This document shows, piece after piece, positions 16,166 through 23,577 of a stretch of 64,000 nt of DNA. The notes below the pieces were generated by a model, which did not search any database, was not told the origin of the DNA, and saw only the letters and a program-made list of their open reading frames with translations. The stretch's first letter is position 1; each line of letters begins with the position of its first letter. Where the stretch lies: assembly GCF_016107305.1 (NCBI RefSeq), contig NZ_RCVR01000017.1, positions 1-64,000 of the forward strand. The letters run 5' to 3'. The DNA comes from Roseomonas sp. KE2513. GTDB lineage: Bacteria > Pseudomonadota > Alphaproteobacteria > Acetobacterales > Acetobacteraceae. A program made the translations under genes and the position numbers.

Positions 16166-17089
16166 ATGATCGATCTCTCCCGGGTGGACCTGAACCTGCT
16201 GGTCGTCTTCGATGCGCTGATGACCGAGCGCCAGGTCACCCGCGCCGCTGCCCAGGTGCGGCTTACCCAGCCGGCGGTCAGCCACGCCCTGCGCCGCCTG
16301 CGGCACCTCTTCGAGGACGAGCTTTTCACCCGCGGCCCCGGCGGCATGCAGCCGACCCGCCGGGCGCATGACCTGCACGTGCCCGTTCGCGCCGCCCTGG
16401 CCCATGTACGGGCCGCGCTGGGCAGCCAAATCTCCTTCGACCCCCTGACCGTCCGTCGCAGCTTCCGCCTGGCCATGACGGAGGTGATGACGCTCGAGTT
16501 GCTCCCCCGCCTCATCTCCCTCATCCGCGCTCGCGCGCCCGGCTTGGACCTCGTCATCCTCGGCAGCGGTGCGGGGGAAGCGGGGGACATGGTGGCCGAG
16601 GGCGAGGCCGATATCGGCCTCGGCGTGCTGCCACAGCTTCCGGATGGCCTGCTCGCGCAGGAGTTGTACACGGATGCCCTCGCCTGCGTGGTGGACCGCC
16701 ACCACCCCGCGCTCCGCGATGGGCAGCTCGCCCTGGAGGACTACCTCGCGGCCGACCACGTGACCGTCGCCGGCCCGCGCCATGTGGGGATCGAGTTGGA
16801 CGAACTTCTCTCCCGCCTCGGTCTTGTCCGCCGCGTGGTGGCGGTGCTGCCTCACTACGTCGCCATCCCCGCCGTCATCCTCGGCACCGACCTTGTCGGC
16901 CATATCCGCGAACGCCTCGTCTCCATCCATGCCAACCGGGGCGACCTGCTGCTTTTCCCGCCGCCTATTCCCATGCCGGTGCCGCCGCTCCGCTTCCTCC
17001 AGGTCTGGCACACGCGGGACGACCGCGACGCCGGGCATCGCTGGATGCGGGCCCTCATCGCCGAGGCAGCGAGCGAGCCCTTGTCCTGA
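16166..17089 (+). CDS. LysR-family transcriptional regulator
   Basis: 307 aa from the ATG at 16166; an upstream in-frame extension would run through the LysR box and is rejected. N-terminal winged HTH: VDLNLLVVFDALMTERQVTRAA then LTQPAVSHALRRLRHLF, followed by TRGPGGMQPT. The C-terminal part is a LysR substrate-binding fold (from about residue 90), similar in pattern to NodD/SyrM-type members. It likely activates the divergent DapA-like/Bug/amidohydrolase operon in response to a ligand of that pathway and represses itself, since the box overlaps its own promoter region. Confidence 0.9.
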   Translation: MIDLSRVDLNLLVVFDALMTERQVTRAAAQVRLTQPAVSHALRRLRHLFEDELFTRGPGGMQPTRRAHDLHVPVRAALAHVRAALGSQISFDPLTVRRSFRLAMTEVMTLELLPRLISLIRARAPGLDLVILGSGAGEAGDMVAEGEADIGLGVLPQLPDGLLAQELYTDALACVVDRHHPALRDGQLALEDYLAADHVTVAGPRHVGIELDELLSRLGLVRRVVAVLPHYVAIPAVILGTDLVGHIRERLVSIHANRGDLLLFPPPIPMPVPPLRFLQVWHTRDDRDAGHRWMRALIAEAASEPLS

Positions 17090-17100
17090 GCGGCAGGCGC

Positions 17101-17345
17101 TGGTGGCTCCGGGGAGAGGAACAGGGGATTCCTCCTCCCGGACCTCGCCCCCTCGTCTTTTTCTTTGAAGCAGAAATTCTCAGTGGCTGGTGCGCCTCGG
17201 GTCCATGATCCAAGGCGACCGCCGGGTAGGAAGGCTGCCGGGAAGGGAACCGGCCTCAATCGTCTTATCCGCGTCAGCCGGATGGGGATCCAAGGGCGCC
17301 AGGCCCTTGGCGGGCGAGGGCTGGAGAGGGCAGCGCCCTGTCCAG
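17101..17345 (-). repeat. Structured intergenic repeat, copy A
   Basis: About 245 bp filling the gap between the convergent lysR and rcnA 3' ends. Read on the minus strand it shares, in the same order, three blocks with copy B at 53292-53514: CCCGCCAAGGGCCTG followed by TTGGA-N-CCCCAT and GGCTG (from 17311), CCGAGGCGCAC (near 17198), and CTCTCCCCGGAG followed by a CAC (from 17118). Both copies can fold at corresponding places: an outer stem (CTGGA/TCCAG, 17316-17344), CCAAGGGC/GCCCTTGG (8 bp, five-base loop) and TCCGGG...CCCGGA (17108-17142). Copy A has about 31 nt more in the middle. No coding potential seen. Confidence 0.75.
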
Positions 17346-17367
17346 AGGTCAAAGGCGACGTCCCGTA

Positions 17368-18483
17368 TCAGGTCCCGGCGTGTGCCAGCCCCGCGACACC
17401 TTGCCAGGCCATGTACAGGCCGACGAGCAGGATGACGGTTGCCGAGACATAGGGTGCCCGTCGCGTCACGCGCTCGAAAGGTTCGGACCAGCGCCGTTCC
17501 GCGCGCCGCATGCCGTAAGCCGCCGCCGCGCCGACCGAAACCATCACAACCGCGAGCCCAACGGAGAAGCAGAGAACCAGCGCGACGCCGAGGCTGAACT
17601 GGCGGAGCTGCAGGCAGAGCATCAGCACCGTGATGGCCGCCGGGCAGGGGATGAGCCCGCCGGTGAGGCCGAAGAGGATGATCTGCCATGTCGTTGCCTC
17701 GCGCCCGGCGAAGCGGCGGCGGATGTCCTCGGCATGGGCGCGCTCATGCGCGTCCTGGAAGGCGGGCTCGTCAGCCTCGGTACCATGGTGCTCATGCCCG
17801 TGCTCGTCGAAGAGGAGGGCGTATTCGTGCGCGTGCCCGCCGTGGTCGAGGCGCAGCCGTGCCTCGAAGGCATGCGGCTCTGGGATCTCCTGCACGGATT
17901 CGAGGTAATCGCCACGATCCGCGAAGGCGAAGGCTTGGCGCGCGCCGCCGGGGCGGACCGTCTCCAGGCTGACGCTGGCGGCGGGCCAGGCATGGCCGCC
18001 CTCGAAGCGCAGGCGCCAGCGGGGCGGCACGCCATCCTCGAAGACCTCCAGCGCCGCGACGCCGTGGCCGGTATCGACCCGCCGCGCCTCACCGGCGTGG
18101 TCGTGGTCATGGTTATGCCCGTGATGATGGTGTCCGTGCGCGTCCCGCCGACTGCGCCAGAGCATCCAGGCGGCAACCCCGACCACCACGACGGCGGAGG
18201 CGAGCTGGAAATAGGGCTCGGAGGTCTCCGCATCGAACTGACCGGCATAGTGCAGCCCGACGAGCGCCACCGCCCATACCACCGCGGTGTGCGACAGTGC
18301 GGCGGCGAGGCCGAGCAGCACCGCCTGCGTCACCGTTCCCCGAACCGCGACGATGAAGGCAGCCATCATTGTCTTGGAGTGCCCCGGCTCCAGCCCGTGC
18401 AGCGCGCCGAGCAGGATGGCGGAGGGGATGAACAGCCAAGCGTGGCTCGCACCCTGCTGGATGAGGTCAGTGAAGGATGTCAC
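17368..18483 (-). CDS. rcnA: Nickel/cobalt efflux transporter (NicO family)
   Basis: Inner-membrane Ni/Co exporter, 371 aa, GTG start. The family signature LGALHGLEPGHSKTMMAAF lies in the first membrane segment, and TGGLIPCPAAITVLMLCL is the second conserved block near residue 275. About six hydrophobic helices. Between helices 3 and 4 is a His-rich stretch (HGHHHHGHNHDHDH, near residue 120) followed by an extra region of about 90 residues with further His clusters (EHGHEHHG), which makes it roughly 100 residues longer than E. coli RcnA. It follows rcnR by 13 nt and should be derepressed by Ni or Co. Confidence 0.92.
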   Translation of the reverse strand: MTSFTDLIQQGASHAWLFIPSAILLGALHGLEPGHSKTMMAAFIVAVRGTVTQAVLLGLAAALSHTAVVWAVALVGLHYAGQFDAETSEPYFQLASAVVVVGVAAWMLWRSRRDAHGHHHHGHNHDHDHAGEARRVDTGHGVAALEVFEDGVPPRWRLRFEGGHAWPAASVSLETVRPGGARQAFAFADRGDYLESVQEIPEPHAFEARLRLDHGGHAHEYALLFDEHGHEHHGTEADEPAFQDAHERAHAEDIRRRFAGREATTWQIILFGLTGGLIPCPAAITVLMLCLQLRQFSLGVALVLCFSVGLAVVMVSVGAAAAYGMRRAERRWSEPFERVTRRAPYVSATVILLVGLYMAWQGVAGLAHAGT

Positions 18484-18496
18484 CGGTGGCCCCCTT

Positions 18497-18775
18497 TCAC
18501 TTCATGTAGGTTCGGACGACGCCGAGAAGCTGCTCGACAGCCGCCTCGTCGAGCGCGCCGGGGTGTTTCTCGACATCCACGAGGTGCGTGCGGACATGGT
18601 CCTCCACCACCTCGGCCATCAGCCCCGCCATTGCCGCGCGGGCGCTGGAGAGCAGGTGCATCACGCGCTCGCAGTCAGCCTCGGTGTCGAGGGAGCGCTC
18701 CACAGCCTCGACCTGCCCGCGGATGCGTCGCACGCGGGCAAGCAGCTTCTGTCGATCACGGATCGTATGGGTCAT
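18497..18775 (-). CDS. rcnR: RcnR-type Ni/Co-responsive repressor
   Basis: CsoR/RcnR family all-helical regulator, 92 aa. All four metal ligands known from E. coli RcnR are in place by position: His3 (MTHTIRD), Cys35, His60 and His64. This assigns it to the nickel/cobalt branch rather than the copper (CsoR) or formaldehyde (FrmR) branch. It is followed at once by rcnA, and its start is 15 nt from a G-tract palindrome that is the probable operator. Confidence 0.92.
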   Translation of the reverse strand: MTHTIRDRQKLLARVRRIRGQVEAVERSLDTEADCERVMHLLSSARAAMAGLMAEVVEDHVRTHLVDVEKHPGALDEAAVEQLLGVVRTYMK

Positions 18776-18790
18776 ACGGCAGATATAGGA

Positions 18791-18805
18791 TAGGGGGGTA
18801 CCCTA
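18791..18805. promoter_or_regulatory. Candidate RcnR operator
   Basis: TAGGG-GGGTA-CCCTA: a 5-bp inverted repeat around a G6 tract, directly upstream of rcnR. A G/C tract with inverted flanks is the DNA feature recognised by RcnR/CsoR family proteins; the flanks differ from the E. coli TACT/AGTA. Confidence 0.6.
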
Positions 18806-18822
18806 ATTAAACACTCCCCTGG

Positions 18823-20148
18823 TCACCCCAGCAGAAAGCGCGCGAGGAGCCCGGCAAGGGCCGTCACCCCGAGCGTGGGAACAAGGCCGATCTTCGTGCG
18901 GAAGAGCAGCACGGCCGCCAGCAGCGCGAGCCCGAGCGCGATCGGATCGAGGCTCGCTGCCACCGGCAGTTCGAGCACCATCGGTCCCGCCTCCACGCGC
19001 CGCACGGCCGTGAAGAGCACGCGCAGCCCGAACCAGAGCGCGAGGTTGGCGATCACGCCGACCACCGCCGCCGTCACGGCAGCCAGCGCGCCGGTCAGCG
19101 CCCGGTTCGCGTGCAGCCGCTCCACATAGGGCGCGCCGAGAAAGATGAAGGCGAAGCAGGGCGCGAAGGTGACCCAGACCGTCAGCAGGGAGGCGAGCAC
19201 GCCCCAGCCCAGCCCACCCGCTTGTGCGCCCGCGAGGAAGCCGACGAATTGCAGCACGAGCACCAGCGGACCGGGCGTCGTCTCTGCCAAGCCCAGCCCG
19301 ACAAGCATCTGCTCGGGCTTCAGCCAACCATAGCCCTGCACCGCCTCCTGCGCGACATAGGCGAGCACGGCGTAGGCCCCGCCCACCGTAACCACCGCCA
19401 ACTTCGAGAAGAAGAGCGCGACATCTGCGAACACACCCGCGCCGAGCAGCGTGAGCGCCATGACCGGCAGCAGCCAGAGCGCAACCGCGACCAGCCCGGC
19501 CCGCCAGGCGCTGGCGGCCAGCCGGGCCGGGCGCCCGGGGTCGGCAGCCAGCACCGCGTCCAGCAGGGCCGGCGGCCCATCCTTCGCCGCGGCATGGGCC
19601 GATGCCCGGAAGGAGCCGGGCGCGAGATATCCGATCAGCGCCGCGCCGAGCACGACCGCGGGGAAGGGGATGGCAAAGGCGTGCAACGCGACGAAGGCCG
19701 CCGCCGCCATGGCCCAGGCAGGCCGTGTTCGCAGCGCCCGCCGCGCCACGCGCAGCAGCGCCTCCACCACCAGCACGAGCACGGCGCAGCGTAGGCCGAA
19801 GAAGAGCCCGGCCACCACCGGCACCTCGCCGAGCGTGGCGTAGAGGAGGGAGAGCGCCAGCATCACCGCCATGCCGGGCAGCACGAAGAGTGCGCCCGCC
19901 GCGACGCCCCCCCGCACCCCGTGCAGCAACCATCCGAGATAGGTCGCGAGCTGCTGTGCCTCCGGCCCTGGCAGCAGGGTGCAGAAGTTCAGCGCGTGGA
20001 GGAACCGGGCGTCGGACACCCAGCGCCGCTCGTCCACGATCTCGCGGTGGAGCATCGCTATCTGCCCGGCGGGCCCACCGAAGGAGAGCAGGCCGATCTT
20101 CAGCCAAACGCGAAGGGCGGTGCCGAAGCTCGGCAGTTCCGGTGTCAT
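18823..20148 (-). CDS. chrA: Chromate transporter, long-chain CHR family
   Basis: Membrane antiporter of the ChrA superfamily, 441 aa, two-domain form. The N-terminal CHR domain shows FGGPAGQIAMLHREIVDE and FCTLLPGPEAQQLATYLG (residues about 25-80); the C-terminal half repeats the fold with VTVGGAYAVLAYVAQEAVQ and ETTPGPLVLVLQFVGF. About ten to twelve hydrophobic segments. Exports chromate or takes part in related oxyanion traffic. A GTG at 20160 would add four residues. It lies upstream of, and in the same direction as, rcnRA, but the operator between them suggests separate control. Confidence 0.9.
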   Translation of the reverse strand: MTPELPSFGTALRVWLKIGLLSFGGPAGQIAMLHREIVDERRWVSDARFLHALNFCTLLPGPEAQQLATYLGWLLHGVRGGVAAGALFVLPGMAVMLALSLLYATLGEVPVVAGLFFGLRCAVLVLVVEALLRVARRALRTRPAWAMAAAAFVALHAFAIPFPAVVLGAALIGYLAPGSFRASAHAAAKDGPPALLDAVLAADPGRPARLAASAWRAGLVAVALWLLPVMALTLLGAGVFADVALFFSKLAVVTVGGAYAVLAYVAQEAVQGYGWLKPEQMLVGLGLAETTPGPLVLVLQFVGFLAGAQAGGLGWGVLASLLTVWVTFAPCFAFIFLGAPYVERLHANRALTGALAAVTAAVVGVIANLALWFGLRVLFTAVRRVEAGPMVLELPVAASLDPIALGLALLAAVLLFRTKIGLVPTLGVTALAGLLARFLLG

Positions 20149-20326
20149 GGCGAAGGGCACTCGCGTTGGGATGCGAAGCAGGGGCAGTGCCCCACGCGCA
20201 GGGGAGAGGCGTGCCGCGGGCAGCTTGCGGCGCGAGGGATCGAAGGAGGGCGCAGAAGAGGGCTCCCGGAAGCGGTGGAAGGGCCCCGATCCTAGTAGAA
20301 CGTGGCGCCGCCGGCGAAGCCCCGCT

Positions 20327-21121
20327 CTATCCCCGCACGCCGGGCAGGCCGCGCATCAAGAGCGGCGCCGTCCTCGCGGCCAGCGGGATGGCCATGGCAC
20401 GGTAGGCGTCGAGATCGCGCCCGCGCGCGGCCTCCGGCGTCGTGCCGGCCATGCGGATGACTGTCGCCGGCGGTGCCGCGCGGATGCTCATCCCCGCCAG
20501 GCCGGCCATCGTGGTGCCAGGGAGGGTGGCGGGAACGGTGGCAGGCCGGGGCTGGTTGGACCAGCCGGGCTGCCAAGCGGGCGCGCCGCCAGCCTGCTGC
20601 TGCTCTTCCGGCCAGCGCAGCGCCACCTGCGCGCGGTAGGCGTCGGCCCGCCCGGGCGTTTGCGAATGGTAGTGCCCTGCGGCCACCATCCAGTCCCCAG
20701 CATTACCCTGCAGACTCTTCAGGAAGCGCGCGGCGTAGCGGGCATCGGCCAGGGGGTCGAAGGCCTCTTCGAGGGAGGCGAAGGCGTTGGCGTGGTGGTG
20801 CAGGTTGATCTGCATGCAGCCGACATCGATGATCCGCATGCCCGCGGCACGAAGCTGTCCCACCTCGGCAACTGCTTCCGCCTTGGTGGGGAAGAATTTT
20901 CCGCGTCCCTCCGCGTTCATCGTCCACGGCCAGGGGCCCTGCTCCCCGGTGGCGGGATCGCGCCGGCCCGACTCAACCCGCCCGATCGCAGCCAGAAGCC
21001 CTGCGGGAATGCCGTATTCCCGTTCCGCAGAGGCGATTGCAGCGCGGCAAAGCGCCGTGGGGGAGGGCTGGGCCAGGGCGCTGCCGGGCAATAGGAGGAG
21101 GAGCAGGGCGAGGAGGCGCAT
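20327..21121 (-). CDS. Secreted lytic transglycosylase (SLT domain)
   Basis: 264 aa with a clear Sec signal peptide (MRLLALLLLLLPGSALAQ). The SLT fold follows: AIGRVESGRRDP with the catalytic Glu (about residue 50), and VGCMQINLHHHANAF, a variant of the GxMQIN motif, near residue 100. The C-terminal 90 residues are proline- and alanine-rich and low in complexity. It cleaves peptidoglycan glycan strands in the periplasm to give 1,6-anhydro-muropeptides, whose sugar is recycled by AnmK (encoded at 24878). Stands alone on the minus strand; 166 nt to chrA with nothing recognisable. Confidence 0.88.
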   Translation of the reverse strand: MRLLALLLLLLPGSALAQPSPTALCRAAIASAEREYGIPAGLLAAIGRVESGRRDPATGEQGPWPWTMNAEGRGKFFPTKAEAVAEVGQLRAAGMRIIDVGCMQINLHHHANAFASLEEAFDPLADARYAARFLKSLQGNAGDWMVAAGHYHSQTPGRADAYRAQVALRWPEEQQQAGGAPAWQPGWSNQPRPATVPATLPGTTMAGLAGMSIRAAPPATVIRMAGTTPEAARGRDLDAYRAMAIPLAARTAPLLMRGLPGVRG

Positions 21122-21200
21122 GCTCGCCCGTGCTCAAGTCCCGTGCCAGCGACGTTGCCAAAAAATCGCGTTCGCGTGATGGTGCAATGCGGTAGAGGTC

Positions 21201-21229
21201 TTGCGAAACCTGGGGCCGAGACCTACGTT
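21201..21229 (+). promoter_or_regulatory. Promoter of the MmgR-like sRNA
   Basis: TTGCGA (21201-21206), 17-nt spacer, TACGTT (21224-21229); a start 7 nt downstream puts the RNA 5' end just before its first hairpin. Confidence 0.6.
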
Positions 21230-21235
21230 GTGCAT

Positions 21236-21322
21236 CGCAGCGACGCCTTCTGTCGCGTCGCTGTCTTTCTTGGACGTTTCCTCCCTAAACTCGGCGGTGC
21301 CTCTGGCACCGCCTCTTTTTTT
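21236..21322 (+). ncRNA. MmgR/suhB (alpha-r8)-like small RNA
   Basis: An independent transcript of about 87 nt between two minus-strand genes. Hairpin 1 is CAGCGACGC/GCGTCGCTG (21238-21246 with 21255-21263, 8-nt loop). A single-stranded linker contains TTTCCTCCCT (21278-21287), the decamer conserved in the loop region of Sinorhizobium MmgR and the suhB RNA family. Hairpin 2 is the intrinsic terminator with a T7 tail. Size, order of parts and the decamer all agree with that family. In Sinorhizobium MmgR is Hfq-bound and limits polyhydroxybutyrate under nitrogen shortage; a like role here is inference. Confidence 0.8.
21293..21322 (+). terminator. Intrinsic terminator of the MmgR-like sRNA
   Basis: GGCGGTGCC-TCT-GGCACCGCC, a perfect 9-bp stem with a 3-nt loop, followed by TC and seven Ts. 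The T-run is on the plus strand only. Confidence 0.93.
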
Positions 21323-21341
21323 GCCCTCGTCACGCCAGGCG

Positions 21342-22220
21342 TCAGCCTCGCAAGAAGCCCCAGTCCTCGTTCACCAGCAGCGTCAGCAACCGATCCATGT
21401 CGGCCCGTAGCGTCACCAGCCCCGGCATCCGCCTGATCTGCCGCTCGTCCATGTAGAGGCTGCGCGCGATCTCCAACTGGATGACGTGCACCCCCTGGCG
21501 CGGCCGCCCGTAATGCCGTGTGACGTAGCCGCCGGCATAGGGATCGTTGCGGCGCAGCCGGTAGCCCAGGTCTGAAAGCGCCCCCTCCAGCAGCCTCGTC
21601 GCCCGCGGGGCGGCGGCCGTGCCATGGGCATCGCCGAGGATCATGTCCGCCCCCCGCCCGCTCTCCCCGGGTAAGGAGGGCATGGAGTGGCAGTCGATCA
21701 GCAGGCAGCCGCCAAAGCGCCGCGTGGTCTCCTCGATGAGGCCCGACAGGGCGGCATGATAGGGCTCCCAGAGGCCGCGCACCCGGTCCGCCGCCTCGTC
21801 GAAGGAGAGGCGGCGGCGATAGACCGCCTCGCCGCTCGCCACCACCCGCGCGATCGTGCCGAGCCCGGCCCCCACGCGCGGCGAGGCGCTGTTCACGAAA
21901 TCGGGCAGCGGCCCGTCGAACATGCCGGGGTCGAGTTCCCAGGGCTCGCGGTTCGCGTCGCAGTAGACGCGGGGAAAGGTCGCGGCCAGCAGCGGCACAC
22001 CTTTTCCCGGGGCCCCGGCGAAGATCTCCTCCACGAAGCCGTCCTCGGACCGGCGCAGCGCCACCGGGTCCAGCCGGCTCTCTGCCAGGAAGGCGGCCGG
22101 GTAGTTCCGCCCCGAATGTGGGGAGGCGAGGACGAGCGGCGCGACCTGCTCCACCGGCCGCTGGAGTAGGAAGGGCGGCGGCGAATCGGCCTCGGCAGGG
22201 GCGTTGATCGGAAGATCCAT
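21342..22220 (-). CDS. N-formylglutamate amidohydrolase family protein
   Basis: 292 aa from ATG 22220; six codons upstream (22238) is an alternative. Family pattern: VLASPHSGRNYP near the N terminus, a Glu-rich AEDGFVEE-like stretch (RSEDGFVEEIF), LLIDCHSMPS with metal-binding His near residue 160, and IQLEIARSLYMDE near residue 250. Zinc hydrolase that deformylates N-formyl amino acids, the last step of one histidine route or a scavenging activity. No hut genes are nearby, so a general N-formyl amino-acid hydrolase is as likely. Confidence 0.88.
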   Translation of the reverse strand: MDLPINAPAEADSPPPFLLQRPVEQVAPLVLASPHSGRNYPAAFLAESRLDPVALRRSEDGFVEEIFAGAPGKGVPLLAATFPRVYCDANREPWELDPGMFDGPLPDFVNSASPRVGAGLGTIARVVASGEAVYRRRLSFDEAADRVRGLWEPYHAALSGLIEETTRRFGGCLLIDCHSMPSLPGESGRGADMILGDAHGTAAAPRATRLLEGALSDLGYRLRRNDPYAGGYVTRHYGRPRQGVHVIQLEIARSLYMDERQIRRMPGLVTLRADMDRLLTLLVNEDWGFLRG

Positions 22221-22310
22221 CTTGTTCGGAATCACCACAGCCGGGGGCGCCTGTCACGCATACTTGGCCCCCATCCCGCAAATGGGTGCATGCAGGGGCG
22301 AGGGACAGGC

Positions 22311-22339
22311 TTGCCCCCGGCGGGAGGGCGCGCTAAACG
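22311..22339 (+). promoter_or_regulatory. Promoter of tRNA-Val
   Basis: TTGCCC (22311-22316), 17-nt spacer, TAAACG (22334-22339), 37 nt before the tRNA. The same TTGCCC -35 and spacing as at tRNA-Ser. Confidence 0.55.
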
Positions 22340-22376
22340 GCCGCTCCCGGCGCGATGTGCCGGTTCCCGGGCGGAT

Positions 22377-22451
22377 GGGCGCATAGCTCAGCGGGAGAGC
22401 ACCTCCCTGACACGGAGGGGGTCACAGGTTCAATCCCTGTTGCGCCCACCA
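22377..22451 (+). tRNA. tRNA-Val (GAC)
   Basis: Cloverleaf with acceptor GGGCGCA/TGCGCCC, D-arm GCTCAGCGGGAGAGC, anticodon loop CTGACAC (anticodon GAC), T-arm with GGTTCAATC and encoded CCA at 22449-22451. 75 nt with CCA. Confidence 0.96.
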
Positions 22452-22544
22452 TCTAGCCCCTTCTTCCCCTTCGGCTCGACCGTTCCATCCCCGGCAGTGT
22501 AGGGTCCGGCGATGCAATTCTGCCCCTTGCCGCGGTCCTGACCA

Positions 22545-23573
22545 GTGCTTTTCTCCCGTCCCGCGGTCCCTGCCGAACCATCCCTTCCGCCGGAAGCCGT
22601 TGTCTGGGCCTTTCGCCTCCTCCTCGGCCGTGAGCCAAGCGAGGCGGAGATAAAGACCCATCGCCGCCATCCTTCCGCGGAGGCCCTGCGCCGCGCCCTG
22701 GTGCCCGACACCTACCGCATCCCGGTCTGGCTCCTCTCGCCCCCGGCCTCGCCGCTGGTGCCCTGGCTCTTCGAACCGCCGCGCCTGTCCCACCCGACCA
22801 GTCAGCTCTGCACCGCTGCCCAGTTCGACGAGCCCGACTACGCCGCCTGGTGCGCCACGATCGCCGAAGCGCCGCGGCCGCACCGCAAGCAGTGGGAATT
22901 CTGCTGGATCCTCGCCGTCCTGCGCGCGGCCGACGTGATCCGCCCCGGGGCGCGCGCCCTCGGCTTTGGCGTTGGCAACGAGCCGATCCCGGCCATGCTC
23001 GCCTCCCACGGCGTGCAGGTCCTCGCCACCGACGCGCCGGCCGAGGTCGTCGGCACGCAGGGCTGGAGCGAGACGCAGCAGCACGCCTCGGACCTCTCGG
23101 GCCTGTACCGCGCCGAACTGCTGGACGAGGCCAGCTTCCGCCAGCGCGCCCGCTTCCGCGCCGTGGACATGAACGCCATTCCCGGCGACCTCCGCGACTT
23201 CGATGCCTGCTGGTCCTCCTGCTGCTTCGAGCACCTGGGCGGCCTCGCGGCCGGGCTCGACTTCGTGGAGAACTCGCTCGAGACCCTGCGCCCCGGCGGC
23301 ATCGCCGTGCACACCACCGAGTTCAACCTTGGCTCAAACGACGCGACGCTGGAGACGCCGGGCCTGAGCTACTACCGCCGACGGGACATAGAGGGCCTGC
23401 TGGAGCGTCTCGCCCGGCGCGGCCACATGGTCTGGCCGCTGAACCTGCATCCGGGCGACAGCCCGCTCGACGCGCATATTGACGTGCCGCCCTACGCCCT
23501 CCCGCACCTCAAGGTGGAGGCGATGGGGCAGGTCAGCACCTCCATCGGCCTGGTGGTGCAGCGGGCGGGCTGA
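22545..23573 (+). CDS. Class I SAM-dependent methyltransferase-like protein with DUF4214-like N terminus
   Basis: 342 aa, GTG start. Residues 20-35 (AFRLLLGREPSEAEI) resemble the LLGR-P motif of DUF4214 domains that precede sugar-modifying enzymes in alphaproteobacteria. The middle has a Rossmann methyltransferase pattern: ALGFGVGNEPIPAML as the SAM loop, VLATDAP as the acidic strand 2, then DACWSSCCFEHLG and TLRPGGIAVHTTEF as the post-motif strands. The target is not known; modification of a glycan or lipid-linked sugar fits the N-terminal domain. It stands alone between tRNA-Val and the convergent tyrS. Confidence 0.72.
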   Translation: MLFSRPAVPAEPSLPPEAVVWAFRLLLGREPSEAEIKTHRRHPSAEALRRALVPDTYRIPVWLLSPPASPLVPWLFEPPRLSHPTSQLCTAAQFDEPDYAAWCATIAEAPRPHRKQWEFCWILAVLRAADVIRPGARALGFGVGNEPIPAMLASHGVQVLATDAPAEVVGTQGWSETQQHASDLSGLYRAELLDEASFRQRARFRAVDMNAIPGDLRDFDACWSSCCFEHLGGLAAGLDFVENSLETLRPGGIAVHTTEFNLGSNDATLETPGLSYYRRRDIEGLLERLARRGHMVWPLNLHPGDSPLDAHIDVPPYALPHLKVEAMGQVSTSIGLVVQRAG

Positions 23574-23577
23574 CCGC

